A stretch of 64,000 nucleotides of DNA from Alistipes sp. (GTDB lineage: Bacteria > Bacteroidota > Bacteroidia > Bacteroidales > Rikenellaceae). This document shows, in pieces, positions 62,811-64,000 of the stretch; the first letter of the stretch is position 1, and each line of letters starts with the position of its first letter. The stretch lies in NCBI GenBank assembly GCA_017398555.1, contig JAFQFV010000035.1, forward strand, positions 62,001-126,000, read 5' to 3'. The notes beneath the pieces were generated by a model, which searched no databases, had not been told where the DNA came from, and was given only the letters and a program-made list of their open reading frames with translations. The position numbers were made by a program, and so were the translations under genes.

Positions 62811-64000
62811 CGCGGTTGAAGATATAATCTACGTTTTTAAGATAATACTCCAGCGTAAAGCAACTATCAAGCTCCTCGCGGGTAAGGAGTGAAGATACCT
62901 TCTCATTCTGGGCGAGAAGTTCCTGATAGTCAGCTCGCTCTGCCATAGCGCGCATAGCTACAGGCTGCACGGTGTCGTAAGCCTCCTCGCGAGAAAGGCC
63001 CTTATCAATCAGGGCGTTCATAACTCTCTGTGCGAAGATAACCTTGCGAGTGCGGTAGATATTCTCCATCATCACATCCTCAAATACTACGAGGTTGTCA
63101 AGGATACCCTTGAAGCGACAGAGCATATAGTCAAGCAGCTCTGTTGCATCTGGCAGGATAATACGCTCGGTAGCAGAGTGTGAGATGTCGCGCTCGTGCC
63201 ACAGGGCCACATTCTCGCAAGCGGTAGCCATATAGCCACGCATCACGCGAGCGCAGCCGCAGATATTCTCACTACTGATTGGGTTACGCTTGTGCGGCAT
63301 AGCACTTGAGCCCTTCTGACCCTTGCCAAATGACTCCTCAACCTCGTGTACCTCTGTACGCTGAAGGTTGCGCACCTCCATAGCCATCTGCTCAAGAGTT
63401 GATGCGATTACTGCCAAAGTTGCGATATAGTATGCGTGGCGGTCGCGCTGGATAACCTGTGTAGAGATATCTGCGCTATCGATGCCGAGCTTCTCGCATA
63501 CATAGTCCTGAATTACAGGAGGGATATTTGCGAAGTTACCCACAGCACCGCTCATCTTACCAACCTCAACACCGCGTGCAGCTGTGCGGAAACGCTCAAG
63601 GTTGCGGCTCATCTCCTCATACCACAGCGCCCATTTAAGACCAAAGCAGGTGATATCTGCGTGAATACCGTGTGTACGACCAATGCAAGGTGTGCTCTTA
63701 AACTCGTAAGCACGACGCTTGAGCACCTCAAGGAAGTCAATCAAATCCTGCTCAAGAATTGCATTTGCCTGCTTGAGGAGGTATCCGTTTGCTGTATCAA
63801 CAACGTCTGTAGAGGTAAGGCCGTAGTGTACCCACTTACGCTCCTCGCCCAGAGTCTCTGAAACGGCACGGGTAAAGGCTACAACATCGTGGCGGGTCTG
63901 CTCCTCAATCTCCTTGATGCGGTCGATAGAGAACGATGCCTTCTCCCAGAGTTTTGCAACATCCTCCTTTGGCACTACGCCAAGTGTGCTCCACGCCTCT
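62803..64000 (-). CDS. purB: Adenylosuccinate lyase (5' end beyond window)
   Basis: The frame stays open to the right edge of the window. Before the GTG at 63973-63975 it reads [14 protein letters not shown], which matches the normal PurB N-terminal region, so the start lies outside and this GTG is internal. Signature blocks are [26 protein letters not shown], the GRTHG block and the flexible loop [17 protein letters not shown] with the catalytic Ser. It acts twice in purine synthesis. The C-terminus (NRVF and stop) is encoded within the repeat element at 62680-62810. Confidence 0.95.
   Translation of the reverse strand, partial: EAWSTLGVVPKEDVAKLWEKASFSIDRIKEIEEQTRHDVVAFTRAVSETLGEERKWVHYGLTSTDVVDTANGYLLKQANAILEQDLIDFLEVLKRRAYEFKSTPCIGRTHGIHADITCFGLKWALWYEEMSRNLERFRTAARGVEVGKMSGAVGNFANIPPVIQDYVCEKLGIDSADISTQVIQRDRHAYYIATLAVIASTLEQMAMEVRNLQRTEVHEVEESFGKGQKGSSAMPHKRNPISSENICGCARVMRGYMATACENVALWHERDISHSATERIILPDATELLDYMLCRFKGILDNLVVFEDVMMENIYRTRKVIFAQRVMNALIDKGLSREEAYDTVQPVAMRAMAERADYQELLAQNEKVSSLLTREELDSCFTLEYYLKNVDYIFNRVF

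Noticed and set aside
63973-63975. GTG as start of purB
   Set aside because: Upstream codons to the window edge encode normal PurB sequence, so the GTG is internal.
1-64000. CRISPR arrays, tRNA/rRNA genes, prophage or integrated conjugative elements
   Set aside because: No regularly spaced repeats, cloverleaf candidates, integrases, phage structural genes or transposases were seen.

Overview
The window comes from a bacterium of the order Bacteroidales (phylum Bacteroidota). The main evidence is about twenty copies of the Bacteroidota -7 promoter box TAnnTTTG placed just ahead of genes, a near absence of Shine-Dalgarno sequences, and Bacteroidales-type gene content (an LptF/G permease gene, C69 dipeptidase, CotH lipoprotein, a large LepB, a 451-residue glutamate dehydrogenase). 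An Alistipes/Rikenellaceae-like genome is plausible, but this is inference. No rRNA, tRNA, CRISPR array, transposase or phage gene was seen. It reads as ordinary chromosome with an unusual set of small non-coding repeats.

Layout. 1-5064 (minus): a SPOR-repeat protein cut by the window edge, TrkH, a membrane sensor-like protein and MtaB. 5152-8436 (plus): a zinc/manganese ABC permease, an LptF/G permease and fmt. 8705-13919 (minus): glycerol-1-phosphate dehydrogenase, then a yggS/SGNH-hydrolase/GH27 operon. 13997-16999 (plus): a metallophosphatase, a C69 dipeptidase and a small membrane protein. 17058-18019 (minus): truA and a small membrane protein. 18101-33394 (plus): two small envelope proteins, a packed run dapB-lepB-yigZ-uvrA-M16 peptidase-O-methyltransferase-metallophosphatase-XRE-metallophosphatase/beta-propeller, gdhA and two tandem metallo-beta-lactamase-fold proteins. 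33934-35676 (minus): phosphohexomutase. 35979-48101 (plus): dnaA, a WYL regulator, CotH, small proteins, recA, rel, HIT, an AT-rich repeat region, an HTH protein and the znuA/znuC half of a metal transporter. 48484-49749 (minus) purA faces away from purT. 51361-61161 (plus): a leader ORF, an attenuator-like terminator and the complete UMP operon pyrC-carA-carB-pyrK-pyrD-pyrF-pyrE-pyrB. The end holds an SDR protein, a rhodanese lipoprotein and the 3' part of purB (minus), cut by the window edge.

Most notable points. (1) CarA of the pyr operon has lost its glutaminase active site (Ser249 where the family has Cys, plus loss of the glutamine-binding motifs), so the carbamoyl-phosphate synthetase looks ammonia-dependent. 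(2) PyrB carries a C-terminal zinc-ribbon like that of PyrI, without the PyrI nucleotide-binding domain. (3) The pyr leader holds a 26-codon ORF, a U-rich stretch and a terminator just before pyrC, which suggests attenuation. (4) A family of structured, inverted-repeat-bounded elements of about 130 bp, with variable but paired stems around a conserved loop, occupies four of the five tail-to-tail gene junctions and abuts or overlaps the stop codons of purB, pgm, purA and the glycerol-1-phosphate dehydrogenase gene. (5) Several genes have the -7 box only 3-10 nt before the start codon and are probably leaderless.
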